From Clostridiales bacterium (GTDB lineage Bacteria; Bacillota; Clostridia; Oscillospirales; Oscillospiraceae), in assembly GCA_004553495.1 (NCBI GenBank), contig SFLE01000012.1:1-39234 (forward strand): a DNA stretch of 39,234 nt, given 5' to 3'. The position numbers and the translations under genes were made by a program. The notes below the pieces were generated by a model. It worked only from the letters and a program-made list of their open reading frames with translations, ran no database searches and was not told the DNA's origin. Position 1 is the first letter of the stretch, and each line of letters starts with the position of its first letter. Below, in pieces: positions 1 through 7,220 of this stretch.

Positions 1-1
1 G

Positions 2-1759
2 GAGAAGGCGACCGCTTCCTACCTCAAGAAGGGTCAGGATGTTGTTGACATGAACCACAAGGCGATCGACGCAGGCGCTACCGCGTTTGTGAAGGTCGAC
101 GTTCCCGAGTACTGGAAAACTGCTGAGGACGAGGCTGACAAGAAGGTCTACGCGGGCCGTGAAAAGACCGTTGAGATGGTCAAGACCATTCTCGATCCCG
201 TCGACAAGATGGACGGCGACTCCCTGCCTGTATCCGCATTCGTTTCTCACGCCGACGGCACCTTCGAGCTCGGCGCCTCCGCTTACGAAAAGCGCGGCGT
301 TTCCGCCTTCGTGCCCGAGTGGACAGCGGAGACCTGCGCACAGTGCAACCAGTGTGCATTCGTCTGCCCGCACGCCACCATCCGTCCCTTCGCTCTCAAC
401 GAGGAAGAGGCAGCGGCGGCTCCCGAAAATGCCAAGCTCGTTGACTTCCGCGCCGGCAAGGGCAAGGGTCTTTACAAGTACACCATGGCCATTTCCCCGC
501 TCGACTGCATGGGCTGCGGCGTTTGTGTAAACATCTGCCCCACCAAGTCCCTCAAGATGGTCGGTATGGAGAGCCAGGAAGATAAGCAGCCCGTATTCGA
601 CTACATGGTATCCAAGGTCAGCGAGAAGCCCGAGGTCAAGAACGACACGGTCATCGGCAGCCAGTTCAAGCAGCCGTACCTCGAGTTCTCCGGCTCCTGC
701 GCGGGCTGTGCCGAGACCAGCTACGCCCGTCTCGTTACTCAGCTGTTCGGCGATCACATGATGATCTCCAACGCCACCGGATGCAGCTCCATCTGGGGCG
801 GCCCGGCTGCTACCTCCCCCTACACCGTCAACAAGGAAGGCCACGGTCCGTCTTGGGCAAACTCTCTGTTCGAGGATAACGCAGAGCACGGTCTCGGCCT
901 CTACCTCGGCCAGAAGAAGATCCGCGACGATCTCAAGGCTAAGGTCGAGAGCATAGCAGACAAGGTCCCCGAGGCTGCAAAGTGGCTCGAGACCTACAAC
1001 GACACCGATGCAAACCAGGCTGCTGCCAAGGAGCTCGTTGCTGCACTTGAAAAGCTCGACTGCGGCTGCGACACCCGCGCCGCTATTCTGGCGGGCAAGG
1101 ACTACCTCAACAAGAAGAGCTGCTGGATCTTTGGCGGCGACGGCTGGGCATTCGACATCGGCTTCGGCGGCGTTGACCATGTTCTCGCCTCCGGCGAGGA
1201 TGTAAACATCTTCGTATTCAACACCGAGGTCTACTCCAACACCGGCGGTCAGGCTTCCAAGGCTTCGAACATCGGTCAGGTCGCTCAGTTCGCTGCAGCC
1301 GGCAAGGAGATAAAGTCCAAGTCCCTTGCCGAGATCGCAATGACCTACGGATATGTTTATGTTGCACAAATAGCAATGGGCGCTAACATGATCCAGACCC
1401 TCAAGGCCATCAAGGAGGCCGAGGCTTATCACGGACCCTCCCTCATCATTGCATACTCTCCCTGCGAGATGCACTCCATCAAGGGCGGCATGACCAACTG
1501 CCAGTCCGAGATGAAGAAGGCTGTCGAGTGCGGCTACTGGAACCTCTTCCGCTACAATCCCGCGGCTGAGACCGGCAAGTTCACCCTCGATTCCAAGGCT
1601 CCTGCGGGCGGCTACCGTGAGTTCCTCATGAACGAGGCTCGCTACAACCGTCTGACCCGCGAGTTCCCCGACCGCGCAGAGACTCTGTTCGAGCGCAACG
1701 AGGAGAACGCAAAGGCTCGCTACGAGCACCTGCAGCGTCTCATCGAGATGTACAAATAA
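2..1759 (+). CDS. nifJ: Pyruvate:ferredoxin (flavodoxin) oxidoreductase, C-terminal half (5' truncated by window edge)
   Basis: The frame is open from base 2 and encodes 585 residues of a protein normally near 1170-1190 residues, so about the N-terminal half lies off the window. It oxidises pyruvate with CoA to acetyl-CoA and CO2 and passes electrons to ferredoxin or flavodoxin, a cytosolic reaction central to anaerobes. Two 4Fe-4S motifs are visible, CAQCNQCAFVCP (about 334-369) and CMGCGVCVNICP (about 505-540). Next comes the thiamine-diphosphate domain with its own cluster cysteine region (SCAGCAETSYARL, about 690) and the TPP/Mg loop GGDGWAFDIGFGG (about 1135). Codon choice is strongly biased to C-ending codons, as expected for a highly expressed gene. 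A strong hairpin terminator follows. The missing N-terminus is a window effect, not a mutation. Confidence 0.97.
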   Translation, partial: EKATASYLKKGQDVVDMNHKAIDAGATAFVKVDVPEYWKTAEDEADKKVYAGREKTVEMVKTILDPVDKMDGDSLPVSAFVSHADGTFELGASAYEKRGVSAFVPEWTAETCAQCNQCAFVCPHATIRPFALNEEEAAAAPENAKLVDFRAGKGKGLYKYTMAISPLDCMGCGVCVNICPTKSLKMVGMESQEDKQPVFDYMVSKVSEKPEVKNDTVIGSQFKQPYLEFSGSCAGCAETSYARLVTQLFGDHMMISNATGCSSIWGGPAATSPYTVNKEGHGPSWANSLFEDNAEHGLGLYLGQKKIRDDLKAKVESIADKVPEAAKWLETYNDTDANQAAAKELVAALEKLDCGCDTRAAILAGKDYLNKKSCWIFGGDGWAFDIGFGGVDHVLASGEDVNIFVFNTEVYSNTGGQASKASNIGQVAQFAAAGKEIKSKSLAEIAMTYGYVYVAQIAMGANMIQTLKAIKEAEAYHGPSLIIAYSPCEMHSIKGGMTNCQSEMKKAVECGYWNLFRYNPAAETGKFTLDSKAPAGGYREFLMNEARYNRLTREFPDRAETLFERNEENAKARYEHLQRLIEMYK

Positions 1760-1771
1760 GTAAAAGCCGAG

Positions 1772-1808
1772 AAAATGCGCAGTGTCGAAAGGTACTGCGC
1801 ATTTTGCT
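1772..1808 (+). terminator. Intrinsic terminator after PFOR
   Basis: A 12-bp perfect stem (1772-1783 with 1794-1805) with a 10-nt loop ends in a short T-run. It lies 12 bases after the PFOR stop codon, separating PFOR from the flavodoxin gene. Confidence 0.85.
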
Positions 1809-1815
1809 TGGCTGA

Positions 1816-1824
1816 TGGTATAAA
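1816..1824 (+). promoter_or_regulatory. Candidate extended -10 promoter for flavodoxin
   Basis: TGG followed by TATAAA (-10 at 1819-1824) forms an extended -10 element about 35 bases before the flavodoxin ATG. No good -35 is seen 16-18 bases upstream, so this is a moderate call. Confidence 0.4.
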
Positions 1825-1858
1825 ATATGATTATGAAAATACGAAATGAGTGATATTC

Positions 1859-2332
1859 ATGTCAAAGAAACTGGTCGCATACTTTTCCCCTACCGGCACG
1901 ACAAAGGTGCTCGCGCAAAACCTTGCAGACGCGATAGGCGCGGAGCTTTTCGAGATAGTCCCCGAGGTTCCGTATAAGAGCGCCGACCTCAACTGGATGA
2001 ACAGCAAGGCTCGCTCGACCGTTGAAATGAAGGATCCCAGCTCGCGTCCCGCAATCTCCGCTCTGCCGGATGTTTCGGGCTATGATACGATATTCGTGGG
2101 CTTTCCCATCTGGTGGTATGTCGCGCCTACCATTATAAATACATTCCTTGAGGGCTGCGACCTCGGCGGCAAGACCGTTATTCCCTTTGCCACCTCCGGC
2201 GGCAGCGGCATGGGCGAAACAAGCTCGCGCCTCAAGCCGAGCTGCGGCGGCGCAAAGCTCCTTGAGGGCAGGGCCTTCAGGAAAAACACCTCAAAAGCCG
2301 ATCTCGCCGCATGGGTGCAGGGGCTTGAGTAA
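1859..2332 (+). CDS. Flavodoxin-like protein (Flavodoxin_4-type)
   Basis: This 157-aa cytosolic protein begins MSKKLVAYFSPTGTTK, with the flavodoxin phosphate-binding loop SPTGTTK at residues 10-16 that grips the FMN phosphate. The aromatic segment FPIWWYVAP and the loop FATSGGSGMG fit the two isoalloxazine-contacting loops of short flavodoxins. The family carries one or two electrons on FMN or acts as a small NAD(P)H-dependent reductase. Its place directly after PFOR, behind that gene's terminator, suggests it could accept PFOR electrons; this is inference from context. A GTG nine bases upstream (1850) is in frame; I prefer the ATG at 1859, although no strong ribosome-binding site is visible for either. 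Confidence 0.88.
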   Translation: MSKKLVAYFSPTGTTKVLAQNLADAIGAELFEIVPEVPYKSADLNWMNSKARSTVEMKDPSSRPAISALPDVSGYDTIFVGFPIWWYVAPTIINTFLEGCDLGGKTVIPFATSGGSGMGETSSRLKPSCGGAKLLEGRAFRKNTSKADLAAWVQGLE

Positions 2333-2346
2333 TTGAATTTTCAAAG

Positions 2347-2375
2347 AAAAACGAGGCTCATCGAGCCTCGTTTTT
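2347..2375. terminator. Bidirectional terminator between convergent genes
   Basis: A 12-bp stem (2347-2358 with 2364-2375), 5-nt loop, A-run on the left and T-run on the right, can stop transcription from both sides. The last codon and stop of the isochorismatase gene lie inside it. Confidence 0.88.
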
Positions 2376-2936
2376 CCATTCTGTACTTGTCAATATCTTC
2401 GCGCCTATGCGCTGCATATCCGCAAGATTTGCTTCCTGCACGGCATCGGACACCGACGAGGTGCAGTCGCTCAATATAACGACATCATAGCCGAGCGAGA
2501 GCGCGTCATAGCAGGTGGTTCTGATGCAGTTGGGGGTTGTCGTTCCGGCTAGGATCACGGTCTGCACGCCAAGTCTGCGCAGCACGAGGTCGAGCTCCGT
2601 TGCGAAAAACGCCGAAAAGCGGGGCTTTACGATAACGCGATCCTGCTCAAGCACCTCGAACTGCTCCGGAAACGCTCCGGATATGCGCTCATCGCAGGTC
2701 TCCGAAAGCGGCTTTCCGCCCTCTAACCAGAGCTTATAGCGTGTTTTCTCAACATCGCTGCCGTCTGAGCGATAGTGCCGCACAGCGTAAATTACCTGTA
2801 TGCCGTTTTCATGGCAATGCCGCAGCGCATCCGCGCAGGCGGGCACCGTCGCAGCCGCCGACGGAATGCACAGCGGAGACAGCGGGTCTATAAATCCGCG
2901 CTGCATATCTATCATTATAAGAGCCGATTTTTTCAT
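2358..2936 (-). CDS. Isochorismatase-family cysteine hydrolase
   Basis: This 192-aa cytosolic protein of the isochorismatase-like fold begins MKKSALIMIDMQ. The catalytic triad of the family is visible: Asp10 in MIDMQ, the lysine in VIVKPRFSAF and the cysteine in GTTTPNCIRTTC. Members hydrolyse amides or vinyl ethers, for example nicotinamidase, N-carbamoylsarcosine amidase or isochorismatase. Cysteine in place of the aspartate nucleophile points to amidase-type chemistry rather than true isochorismatase, but the substrate cannot be read here. The start at 2936 is set by GGAGGG about 6 bases upstream; an upstream in-frame ATG at 2975 has no such site. It is monocistronic and diverges from the DUF5058 operon. 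Confidence 0.88.
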   Translation of the reverse strand: MKKSALIMIDMQRGFIDPLSPLCIPSAAATVPACADALRHCHENGIQVIYAVRHYRSDGSDVEKTRYKLWLEGGKPLSETCDERISGAFPEQFEVLEQDRVIVKPRFSAFFATELDLVLRRLGVQTVILAGTTTPNCIRTTCYDALSLGYDVVILSDCTSSVSDAVQEANLADMQRIGAKILTSTEWKNEAR

Positions 2937-2963
2937 GGTCACCCTCCGATATTTTTCTCCGAT

Positions 2964-2992
2964 ATGATAATGCATCAGCGCGAAAAAGTAAA
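2964..2992 (-). promoter_or_regulatory. Promoter of isochorismatase-family gene
   Basis: On the minus strand, TTTACT (2987-2992), a 17-bp spacer and TATCAT (2964-2969) form a good sigma-A-like promoter. The -10 lies about 28 bases upstream of the start codon. CTCCGATAT occurs twice (2944-2952 and 2957-2965), so the leader carries two purine-rich SD-like segments. Confidence 0.6.
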
Positions 2993-3019
2993 GATGTACT
3001 TAAAAATACCAGCGCATGA

Positions 3020-3048
3020 TTGACTTATCACTATACATTAAATATAAT
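3020..3048 (+). promoter_or_regulatory. Strong promoter of the DUF5058-M20 peptidase operon
   Basis: TTGACT (3020-3025), 17-bp spacer, TATAAT (3043-3048). This near-consensus sigma-A promoter lies about 58 bases upstream of the first start codon, back-to-back with the isochorismatase promoter. Confidence 0.8.
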
Positions 3049-3105
3049 GATAAAGATATAACATCCCCTTCGGTAAGCAAGGGACATGAAAAAGGAGAAG
3101 AGGAC

Positions 3106-3858
3106 ATGAACATTTTATCGCTGCTTAACAGCGCGCCGGTCTACGCCATATGCGGCGGGATAATCGCATTTGTTGCGATAGTCTGCGCCGTGTTTATGGT
3201 CAGGGCCTATCGCGCGGGGCTTGTAATGGGCATCGACAAAACGAAGCTCAAACGCGCCATAACCTCAAGCGCAACATTTTCGCTTTTGCCGAGCGTCGGC
3301 ATTCTGCTCGGCGTTATCGCACTCTCCGGCAGCCTCGGCACACCGTGGCCGTGGCTCAGGCTGTCAGTTATCGGTGCGCTGCACTACGAAACTCAGGTCG
3401 CTCAGGCGGCAGCCGAGCAGGTCGGCATGAGCTCGCTCTCCGCCGCGGAGATGACTCCCTCCGGCTTTGCTACTATCGCGCTTCTGATGAGCATATGCAT
3501 AATGTGGGGCATGGTGCTGTCGATATTCTTCAACAAGCGCTATCTCGGCAAGCTCGGCAGCGGCAAGAAGAGCTCCGGCGGCGCAGGCTTCGGCGACACC
3601 GCCATGACCGCAATGTTTATAGGTCTTGTCTCGGCATACATCGGCAGCTACATAGGAGGCTTCATCTCCGGAAACGGTCTGTTTTCGTTCTCCGGCAATT
3701 TCATGCCGCTGATAGTCGTTTTCGTCTCGGGTCTTGCAATGGCGGGCTTTATCTACCTGTCGGAGAAGAAAAATCTTGCATGGGTCGAGAGCTTTTCCAT
3801 AGCCGGAAGCATGCTGCTGGGCATGGCTGCGGCGGTCATTGTAAAGCTGTTTATGTAA
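3106..3858 (+). CDS. DUF5058-family polytopic membrane protein
   Basis: This 250-aa protein has about six predicted transmembrane segments by eye: near residues 8-32, 56-75, 122-145, 165-185, 203-222 and 230-250. The segment FSLLPSVGILLGVIALSGSLG followed by PWPWLRLSVIGAL resembles DUF5058 proteins as I remember them. The biochemical function is unknown. The start at 3106 follows AAAGGAG by 9 bases; an in-frame ATG at 3016 lies upstream of the promoter -35 and cannot be used from that promoter. The gene is first in an operon with another small membrane protein (12-base gap) and an M20 peptidase, so a permease role for a peptide or acylated amino acid is plausible but inferred. Confidence 0.8.
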   Translation: MNILSLLNSAPVYAICGGIIAFVAIVCAVFMVRAYRAGLVMGIDKTKLKRAITSSATFSLLPSVGILLGVIALSGSLGTPWPWLRLSVIGALHYETQVAQAAAEQVGMSSLSAAEMTPSGFATIALLMSICIMWGMVLSIFFNKRYLGKLGSGKKSSGGAGFGDTAMTAMFIGLVSAYIGSYIGGFISGNGLFSFSGNFMPLIVVFVSGLAMAGFIYLSEKKNLAWVESFSIAGSMLLGMAAAVIVKLFM

Positions 3859-3870
3859 GGGGGGCAGGTC

Positions 3871-4545
3871 ATGAATAACAACCATTTTGAAAGCTATAAC
3901 AAGCGCACGCATACTATAGGCCGCATAAGCTCGGCGATAGTTCTCATAATGCTCGTCGGCGCGCCGTTTCTCATCGGCAAGGTGCTCGGAGCAATGCCCG
4001 ATCTCGGTGCGGTTGGAAAGGCGTTTTTGTCCGTCGGTCTTGTGTGGACCGTGAGCAGCGTCGTCGAATTTCTCGTTTACACGCCCATGCTCGGAGCCGG
4101 AGGCGGTTATCTTGCGTTCATTACGGGCAACCTCATAAATATGAAGATCCCATGCGCCGTAAACGCGCGCGACATAGTCGGTGCAAAGACCGGCACCGCG
4201 GAAAACGAGATCGTCTCCACTCTGTCGATAGCCACCTCGTCGCTGGTGACCATAATCGTTCTGGCGCTTGGCGTTGCGCTACTCGTGCCGCTCCAGCCGG
4301 TCCTGCAGAGCCCCGCGCTTCAGCCGGCTTTTGAGAATGTCGTTCCCGCGCTGTTCGGCGCAATGGCGTACAAGTATTTCCGAGGAAATATGAAGATCGC
4401 CGCCGCACCTCTGGTGACGATGAGCATTCTGTTTATCCTCGTGCCCACGCTCACCGGCTCAACGAGCTTTATGATAATCCCCGCCGGTGCGATAGCGATA
4501 GGCATTGCATATAAGTTTTATAAGAAAGCCGGTGCAGGTAAATGA
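3871..4545 (+). CDS. Conserved polytopic membrane protein, partner of DUF5058 protein
   Basis: This 224-aa protein has about six or seven hydrophobic helices, including residues 19-40, 50-70, 120-142, 165-180 and 182-200. A glycine-rich stretch GAGGGYLAFITGN and a conserved-looking loop CAVNARDIVGAKTGTAENEI lie between helices 3 and 4. I do not recognise a named family. The start follows a GGGGGG-type ribosome-binding site. Its stop overlaps the next ATG as ATGA, so translation of the peptidase is probably coupled to it. Two small unequal membrane proteins next to each other suggest a heteromeric transporter or channel. That is inference; the sequence shows no ATP-binding or ion motif. Confidence 0.7.
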   Translation: MNNNHFESYNKRTHTIGRISSAIVLIMLVGAPFLIGKVLGAMPDLGAVGKAFLSVGLVWTVSSVVEFLVYTPMLGAGGGYLAFITGNLINMKIPCAVNARDIVGAKTGTAENEIVSTLSIATSSLVTIIVLALGVALLVPLQPVLQSPALQPAFENVVPALFGAMAYKYFRGNMKIAAAPLVTMSILFILVPTLTGSTSFMIIPAGAIAIGIAYKFYKKAGAGK

Positions 4546-5975
4546 AAAAAGCAATAATTATTCCGGCAGCACTGCTGTCGCTGCCAGCATTCGCCGCGGT
4601 GCGCACGCTGCTCACCCCGAATAAGCGCTCGGAATACACGGCGCCCGAGGCGGACGATTACGCCCTCCGACTTGCAAAAAAGCTCTCGGCAATGGTTCGG
4701 TACGAGACCGTTTCGCACGCAAACACCGATGAGAGCGAGAAATTTCTTGGCTTCCACAAGGTGCTGGAGGAGCTGTTCCCTCTCGTGCACGAAAAGCTCG
4801 AAAAAACCGTCATCGACGGAAACCTGCTGTACCACTGGAAAGGCACCGGCGACGGTGCGCCCATCCTGCTCATGAGCCATCAGGATGTCGTGCCCGCAGA
4901 GGGCGAATGGGAGCACGAGCCGTTTTCCGGCGACATTGCCGACGGCAAGGTATGGGGGCGCGGTACCTCTGACACAAAGTGCTCTGTCATGGCATTCTTT
5001 CAGGCAGTCGAGGAGCTCCTCAAGCAGGGCTACACTCCGAAATGCGATGTCTACCTCGCCTCGTCCTGCACCGAGGAATGGGCGGGCGACGGCGCTCCCA
5101 AGATAGTAAAAGAGCTGCAAAGACGCGGCGTCGAGCTGTTCCTTGTATGCGATGAGGGCGGCGGCATAATCTCCGAGCCCATCGGCGGCGTAAAGGGCAA
5201 TTTCGCCATGGTCGGCGTTTTTGAAAAAGGCAAGGGCGATGTGAAATTCACCGCGCGCTCGACCGGCGGTCACGCCAGCGCGCCCGCAAAGAATACGCCG
5301 ATCGCAAGGCTTGCGGCATTCGTAAACGACATTGAAACTCACAACTATTTCCGCCGCGAGTTCCCGCCCGAGGTAGCCGCGATGTTCAATCGCCTGTCGG
5401 CTTACGCCTCGTTCCCGCTCAAGCTCGTTATGGGCAATCTCTGGCTGTTTGCGCCGGTGCTCAAGCCGGTGCTCGGCAGGATAAGCGCTCAGGCGGGCGC
5501 AATGCTGCAAACGACGATGGCTTTCACGATGCAGTCGGGCTCGGATGCCTGCAATGTGCTGCCGCAGGAGGCAACGGTCTGCGCGAATATGCGCTTTATC
5601 CCGCATCAGGGAGAAAAGGAAAGCCTTGAGATAGTGCGCAGGCTCGCACAAAAGCACGGACTCGAAATGGATGTCCTCCATTCCAACGACTATACCCCGT
5701 CGGTCGATATTAACGGCGAGGCATTCAAGCAGGTCGAGGAGGTCATCTCCGAGACCTTCCCCGGGCTTCCGGTTAGCCCCTATGTCATGACGGGCGCTAC
5801 CGATGCGCAGTTTTATCAGCCCGTGTGCAAGAGCTGCATCCGCTTCGCGCCGGTGATATACGGTCCGGAGCAGATGAAGGGCATGCACGGGCTCAACGAG
5901 AACATCGAATATAACTGCCTCCCCGGTGCAGTGAGCTTTTATAAGAACCTGATCATTGCGCAGGAAAAGCGATAA
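4542..5975 (+). CDS. Membrane-anchored M20-family metallopeptidase (PM20D1-like)
   Basis: This 477-aa protein starts with a hydrophobic N-terminal segment (about residues 3-22) that looks like a signal anchor. The di-zinc M20 core follows: LLMSHQDVVPAE (His and Asp ligands), GTSDTKC (bridging Asp), CTEEWAG (general-base Glu and ligand Glu), CDEGG, and a late MKGMHGLNENI (His ligand). The dimerisation lid around ARSTGGHASAPAKNTP is present. M20 enzymes of this shape hydrolyse dipeptides or N-acyl amino acids, and the long form resembles carboxypeptidase S/PM20D1. The ATGA overlap with the upstream gene and the shared promoter tie it to the two membrane proteins, suggesting that products or substrates of this enzyme are what they move (inference). 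Confidence 0.9.
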   Translation: MKKAIIIPAALLSLPAFAAVRTLLTPNKRSEYTAPEADDYALRLAKKLSAMVRYETVSHANTDESEKFLGFHKVLEELFPLVHEKLEKTVIDGNLLYHWKGTGDGAPILLMSHQDVVPAEGEWEHEPFSGDIADGKVWGRGTSDTKCSVMAFFQAVEELLKQGYTPKCDVYLASSCTEEWAGDGAPKIVKELQRRGVELFLVCDEGGGIISEPIGGVKGNFAMVGVFEKGKGDVKFTARSTGGHASAPAKNTPIARLAAFVNDIETHNYFRREFPPEVAAMFNRLSAYASFPLKLVMGNLWLFAPVLKPVLGRISAQAGAMLQTTMAFTMQSGSDACNVLPQEATVCANMRFIPHQGEKESLEIVRRLAQKHGLEMDVLHSNDYTPSVDINGEAFKQVEEVISETFPGLPVSPYVMTGATDAQFYQPVCKSCIRFAPVIYGPEQMKGMHGLNENIEYNCLPGAVSFYKNLIIAQEKR

Positions 5976-5982
5976 ACAAGCG

Positions 5983-6014
5983 AAAAAGTCCCGTCCGGCA
6001 GACGGGACTTTTTT
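5983..6014 (+). terminator. Terminator after M20 peptidase operon
   Basis: A perfect 13-bp stem (5983-5995 with 6001-6013), 5-nt loop and T-run. The A-run on the left side lets it also serve the convergent SLH gene. Confidence 0.9.
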
Positions 6015-6025
6015 GCGTTTTTCAA

Positions 6026-7048
6026 TTAATCGAGCGTTCCGTACACGAAGTCCATTATTCTTACGAATATAGTGGCTGCCTGACCGCGGGTGGCGGTGTT
6101 ATTCGGTCCGAAGCTGCCGTCGGGAAAGCCGGTTATTATTCCGAGCGAGGACATTACATTGACCGGAGTTTTGTAGTCGCCGAGAACCTGAGCGGCATCC
6201 GTGAAGCTTGACTCGGTGTCGAACTTATCGAGTGCATCGCCATAGATACTATCAAGCAGACGGTAGGCGAATGTTGCCATCTGTGCACGGCTGATGTTCT
6301 CATCGGCACGGAAGGTACCGTCGCTGTAGCCCTTTATTATATCGTTAGCCACACCCCAGCGAATTGCATCCCAGTACACGCTGTGGATCTTGCCGCTGTC
6401 GGAAAACGGCAGCGCAGACTTGTCGACATGGGGCTTGCCGCACATATTATAGAGCATCATTATAAACTGAACACGGGTGACATTGTTATCGGGACCGAAG
6501 GTTCCGTCGGGATAGCCGTTTATAACGCCTTCAAGATAGCATCTCAGTATGCTGTCATGGAACCAGCCCTGTATATCGGGGAACGGATCAGAGGGGTCGG
6601 CGAAGTGGATGACCACACCTACAAGGCCGTCGTTTAAGTCGCCGGCGTAGGTTTCTATGTTTTTCCACTGCTTAATGGAGCCTTCATAATATATGTTCTC
6701 CGTGGCAGTGCACTCGCCGAATGCATTCGTCCCTATTTTCTTGAGGCTCAGGGGCAGAGTTATGCTGGTAAGCGCCGAGCAGCCATAGAATGCGTTGTCG
6801 CCGATGGAGGTAACTCCGCTCTTAACGACAATGCTCTTTATGGCGCCCTTGTTCCACGCGGGCGTAGTGGTGCTGTACTTGTACATGTCGCCGGTGCCGG
6901 AAATGGTGAGTTCGCCTGTGCTCGAAAGCGTCCATGTGAGGTTATCGCCGCACTTGCCGGACGCAACGCCATCAGCGGATGCCGCGACCGGAAGCAGGGT
7001 GAACACCATGAGCAGCGCAAGAACGAGGCTTATTGTTCTTTTTCTCAT
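6026..7048 (-). CDS. Secreted leucine-rich-repeat protein with three S-layer homology domains
   Basis: This 340-aa exported protein has a signal peptide at residues 1-26 (basic MRKR, hydrophobic core, AASA before the mature end). A BspA/LRR_5-type start (CGDNLTWTLSSTGELTISG) and about two leucine-rich turns follow at residues 70-125 (IGDNAFYGCSALTSITLP). Three SLH domains occupy about 157-203, 214-265 and 281-335, each with a GYPDGTFGPD-like loop and a TRAQ-like end. SLH domains bind pyruvylated secondary wall polymer, so it is probably displayed on the cell wall. The LRR part is unusually short for this class. The start at 7048 is chosen because AAGGAGA lies 6 bases upstream; ATGs at 7054 and 7069 touch or precede that site. 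Confidence 0.9.
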   Translation of the reverse strand: MRKRTISLVLALLMVFTLLPVAASADGVASGKCGDNLTWTLSSTGELTISGTGDMYKYSTTTPAWNKGAIKSIVVKSGVTSIGDNAFYGCSALTSITLPLSLKKIGTNAFGECTATENIYYEGSIKQWKNIETYAGDLNDGLVGVVIHFADPSDPFPDIQGWFHDSILRCYLEGVINGYPDGTFGPDNNVTRVQFIMMLYNMCGKPHVDKSALPFSDSGKIHSVYWDAIRWGVANDIIKGYSDGTFRADENISRAQMATFAYRLLDSIYGDALDKFDTESSFTDAAQVLGDYKTPVNVMSSLGIITGFPDGSFGPNNTATRGQAATIFVRIMDFVYGTLD

Positions 7049-7095
7049 AAACATTCTCCTTTTAGTCATTTATTTATTGTTTTACCGTTATTTTG

Positions 7096-7124
7096 ATGAT
7101 AACAGATGCTCTGCACGATTGCAA
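7096..7124 (-). promoter_or_regulatory. Promoter of SLH-domain protein
   Basis: Minus strand: TTGCAA (7119-7124), 17-bp spacer, TATCAT (7096-7101) preceded by TGT (extended -10). The 5' leader would be about 40 nt. Confidence 0.7.
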
Positions 7125-7135
7125 CAGCCAAATAT

Positions 7136-7173
7136 GCCGTTTAAAACGCTATTTAAAACGCTTTATAAACGGC
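7136..7173. repeat. Tandem 12-bp repeats/inverted repeat between divergent promoters
   Basis: TTTAAAACGCT occurs at 7140-7150 and again at 7152-7162, exactly 12 bp apart, with a third degenerate copy after it. The block is also bounded by GCCGTTTA (7136-7143) and its inverse TAAACGGC (7166-7173). It lies between the -35 of the SLH gene and the -35 of the YD-repeat lipoprotein, a typical operator position. Confidence 0.5.
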
Positions 7174-7190
7174 GCGGAGCATGGTATAAT
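7162..7190 (+). promoter_or_regulatory. Extended -10 promoter of YD-repeat lipoprotein
   Basis: TGGTATAAT (TATAAT at 7185-7190) is a perfect extended -10, with a weak -35 (TTTATA, 7162-7167) 17 bp upstream. It lies 31 bases before the start codon. Confidence 0.7.
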
Positions 7191-7220
7191 AGTTGCATAT
7201 ACAAAAAAGGAGAACGGGAA

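Noticed and set aside
2944..2965. Duplicated CTCCGATAT in the isochorismatase leader as an operator
   Set aside because: The repeats encode only purine-rich SD-like segments in the RNA and lie between -10 and start; a duplicated RBS by slippage is a simpler explanation.
4518..5888. A 456-codon minus-strand frame opposite the M20 peptidase
   Set aside because: Antisense artefact of GC-rich codons; the plus-strand peptidase has complete metal-site motifs.
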